A stretch of DNA of 7,752 bases from Bacteroidales bacterium (lineage in GTDB: Bacteria; Bacteroidota; Bacteroidia; Bacteroidales; P3). Position 1 is the first letter of the stretch. Every line of letters starts with the position of its first letter. A program made the translations under genes and the position numbers. The notes beneath the pieces were generated by a model. The model was given only the letters and a program-made list of their open reading frames with translations, ran no database searches and was not told the DNA's origin. The stretch lies in contig JAFZEK010000359.1 of the NCBI GenBank assembly GCA_017560705.1, positions 1-7,752 on the forward strand. The letters run 5' to 3'. Shown here in pieces: positions 6,694 through 7,752 of the stretch.

Positions 6694-7419
6694 CTAGTGT
6701 ACAATACCACCAATTCTCATCACTGGAAACTCTATCCACCATATTTTTTTGCTAAAAAACGTATCGTAAAAAGTGAATATTACCGACGAATAAGGGTCTT
6801 CTGCAAAGTCTAAATAATAGCTATTCACTTTTGTATGTGAGCAATAATGACTTTCTATTTTCCCTATTTTATATTCACTCAACTCGTCGTTCCACAAACC
6901 TCGTTTCCCTATTTCTCTAATAAATTTATCGCTAGTAATAGTTCTGAAAACACAAAAGTCTTTGATATATATTGGCTGATGTGCTTTCCTTAAATCCATG
7001 AAAACCAATTGAACACTATCTCCAACATGTATGTATTCAAATGCTTCATACACCAAATATTCACATTGTACTACACTAGCAGGAGGAACAACATATCCAC
7101 ATTCTTCGACACATCGAGGATTTATAGGATTCACCTTAGATGCAAATCTACTATTTGGATAGCCCTGCGTTTCAATCAACTGTGAATAAGAACCAATAAT
7201 GACGACTCCCGGTATTTTGACACCTGTCATTGAAATTGAAACATCTGTAGTCTGTGCTACAATACTACACGACAACATAAGCAGACCTATAAACCAAAAT
7301 GCAAACTTCTTATTACCCACCACACATCGTGCAAAATAAGTAAAAAAATTATTTACCCTAAAACCGTTTTCCAATCCACGACTATTGCTATCTGCTTTTT
7401 CAAAACAACCTTTTGACAT
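6694..7419 (-). CDS. Predicted exported protein of unknown function
   Basis: A protein of 241 residues from an ATG at 7419; I recognise no family. A hydrophobic segment at about 39-55 (FAFWFIGLLMLSCSIVA) followed by Gln56-Thr57 looks like a signal peptide cleaved after VAQ, although Cys51 in MLSC could make it a lipoprotein. The 37 residues before the segment are unusually long for a signal peptide. Either the true start is a later codon, such as one of two GTG codons at residues 33-34 (which would give a normal signal peptide), or the segment acts as a membrane anchor. The mature part is rich in beta-prone and aromatic residues, with several Cys (for example PRCVEECGY). It ends in GGIVH and then TAG, directly followed by nine T on the coding strand. 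A candidate promoter is at 7446-7453. Confidence 0.68.
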   Translation of the reverse strand: MSKGCFEKADSNSRGLENGFRVNNFFTYFARCVVGNKKFAFWFIGLLMLSCSIVAQTTDVSISMTGVKIPGVVIIGSYSQLIETQGYPNSRFASKVNPINPRCVEECGYVVPPASVVQCEYLVYEAFEYIHVGDSVQLVFMDLRKAHQPIYIKDFCVFRTITSDKFIREIGKRGLWNDELSEYKIGKIESHYCSHTKVNSYYLDFAEDPYSSVIFTFYDTFFSKKIWWIEFPVMRIGGIVH

Positions 7420-7445
7420 AATTTCTATGTTTAGTTTTCGAACTA

Positions 7446-7453
7446 CAAAGTTA
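7446..7453 (-). promoter_or_regulatory. Candidate -7 promoter element for the exported-protein gene
   Basis: TAACTTTG on the minus strand matches TAnnTTTG and would start transcription about 20 bases before the ATG at 7419. There is no clear -33 element. The direct repeats at 7507-7590 lie about 65-150 bases upstream of the predicted start, a position where activator or repressor sites could act. Confidence 0.45.
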
Positions 7454-7506
7454 CGAATTTATTTTGATATGTCTATTAAAATACAGCAGAGAAGTGAATC
7501 AATTTT

Positions 7507-7590
7507 CCATCACGAGGAAAATCGCTCTACATCACGATGTAATTTCAACTACATCAGGATGAAAATTTAACCATATCGAGAATTAATTTA
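7507..7590. repeat. Four degenerate direct repeats, 20-22 bp apart
   Basis: Units begin at 7507, 7529, 7551 and 7571, with cores CCATCACGAG, ACATCACGAT, ACATCAGGAT and CCATATCGAG, each followed by an A/T-rich stretch. A fifth, weak copy may begin at 7591. The second core is a near-perfect dyad (TACATC-AC-GATGTA, 7528-7541); the first and third have shorter dyads. The spacing is about two helical turns, which puts the cores on one face of the DNA. The units are too degenerate and too close for a CRISPR array. They lie between the promoter at 7446-7453 and the gene fragment at the right edge. Confidence 0.45.
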
Positions 7591-7654
7591 CCAACAGCTA
7601 AAAATCAAATACAGACAATAGCATTTTATTTTTGCAATCGAGTAATTATGTTGT

Positions 7655-7752
7655 TCATTTATTTTTTATTTTCGCAAGTCTAATAAGTTCTTCTATGTAT
7701 TTGTTTTGTTCAGTTTCCGACAAATGATATATATGTATGTGTAACGGAAAAT
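7655..7752 (-). CDS. C-terminal fragment of a gene running off the right edge
   Basis: On the minus strand one frame is open from the right edge to a TGA at 7657-7655, giving 31 residues ending in YIEELIRLAKIKNK. The composition (an amphipathic helix with Glu, Lys, Leu and Ile, preceded by a beta-like FPLHIHIY) looks like genuine protein, while the other two minus frames close within about 60 bases with poor composition. The strand-then-helix ending is seen in small RelE-like toxins among many others, but 31 residues do not support a family call. No terminator is visible after the stop. Confidence 0.4.
   Translation of the reverse strand, partial: FPLHIHIYHLSETEQNKYIEELIRLAKIKNK

Noticed and set aside
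7385..7570. Plus-strand frame of 61 codons
   Set aside because: It crosses the start and promoter of the exported-protein gene and the direct repeats; no ribosome binding site or motif.
7507..7600. CRISPR-like array
   Set aside because: Units are degenerate and 20-22 bp apart with no room for spacers, and no cas genes are present.

Overview
The window looks like chromosomal DNA from an anaerobic member of the Bacteroidota, most likely order Bacteroidales. It is AT-rich, several genes are preceded by the lineage's -7 promoter element (TAnnTTTG), and it carries Bacteroidota-style lipoproteins and oxygen-sensitive iron-sulfur proteins. No transposase, integrase, tRNA, rRNA or CRISPR array was seen.

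Left part (1-1747, plus strand). The window opens inside a NatB-like ABC-2 transporter permease, whose last 269 codons are visible and which ends at a strong intrinsic terminator. A short promoter region follows, then a small lipoprotein with an NTF2/DUF4878-like body and a very acidic tail, closed by a second strong terminator.

Centre (1883-5343, minus strand). This is the core of the window: a compact three-gene operon with its own good promoter and a probable terminator. In transcription order it encodes a thioredoxin-fold [2Fe-2S] ferredoxin (NuoE/HndA type), a 585-residue [FeFe]-hydrogenase-like protein, and a SpoIIE/PP2C-type serine/threonine phosphatase with an extra C-terminal domain. 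The hydrogenase has two ferredoxin [4Fe-4S] sites, the H-cluster domain, a third [4Fe-4S] site and a PAS domain. This is the architecture of the putative sensory (group C, HydS) [FeFe] hydrogenases, not of bulk H2-producing enzymes. The natural reading is a signalling module in which H2 or redox state, read at the H-cluster and passed through Fe-S centres to PAS, controls dephosphorylation of an unknown phosphoprotein. The H-cluster maturases (HydE, HydF, HydG) and the phosphatase target are not in the window.

Right part (5344-7752). About 500 bp without a convincing gene holds a 10-bp perfect inverted repeat. Two unrecognised minus-strand genes follow, for a predicted lipoprotein and a predicted exported protein, each with its own candidate promoter. 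Upstream of the second is a set of about four degenerate direct repeats at 20-22 bp spacing. A minus-strand reading frame that looks like the C-terminus of another gene runs off the right edge.
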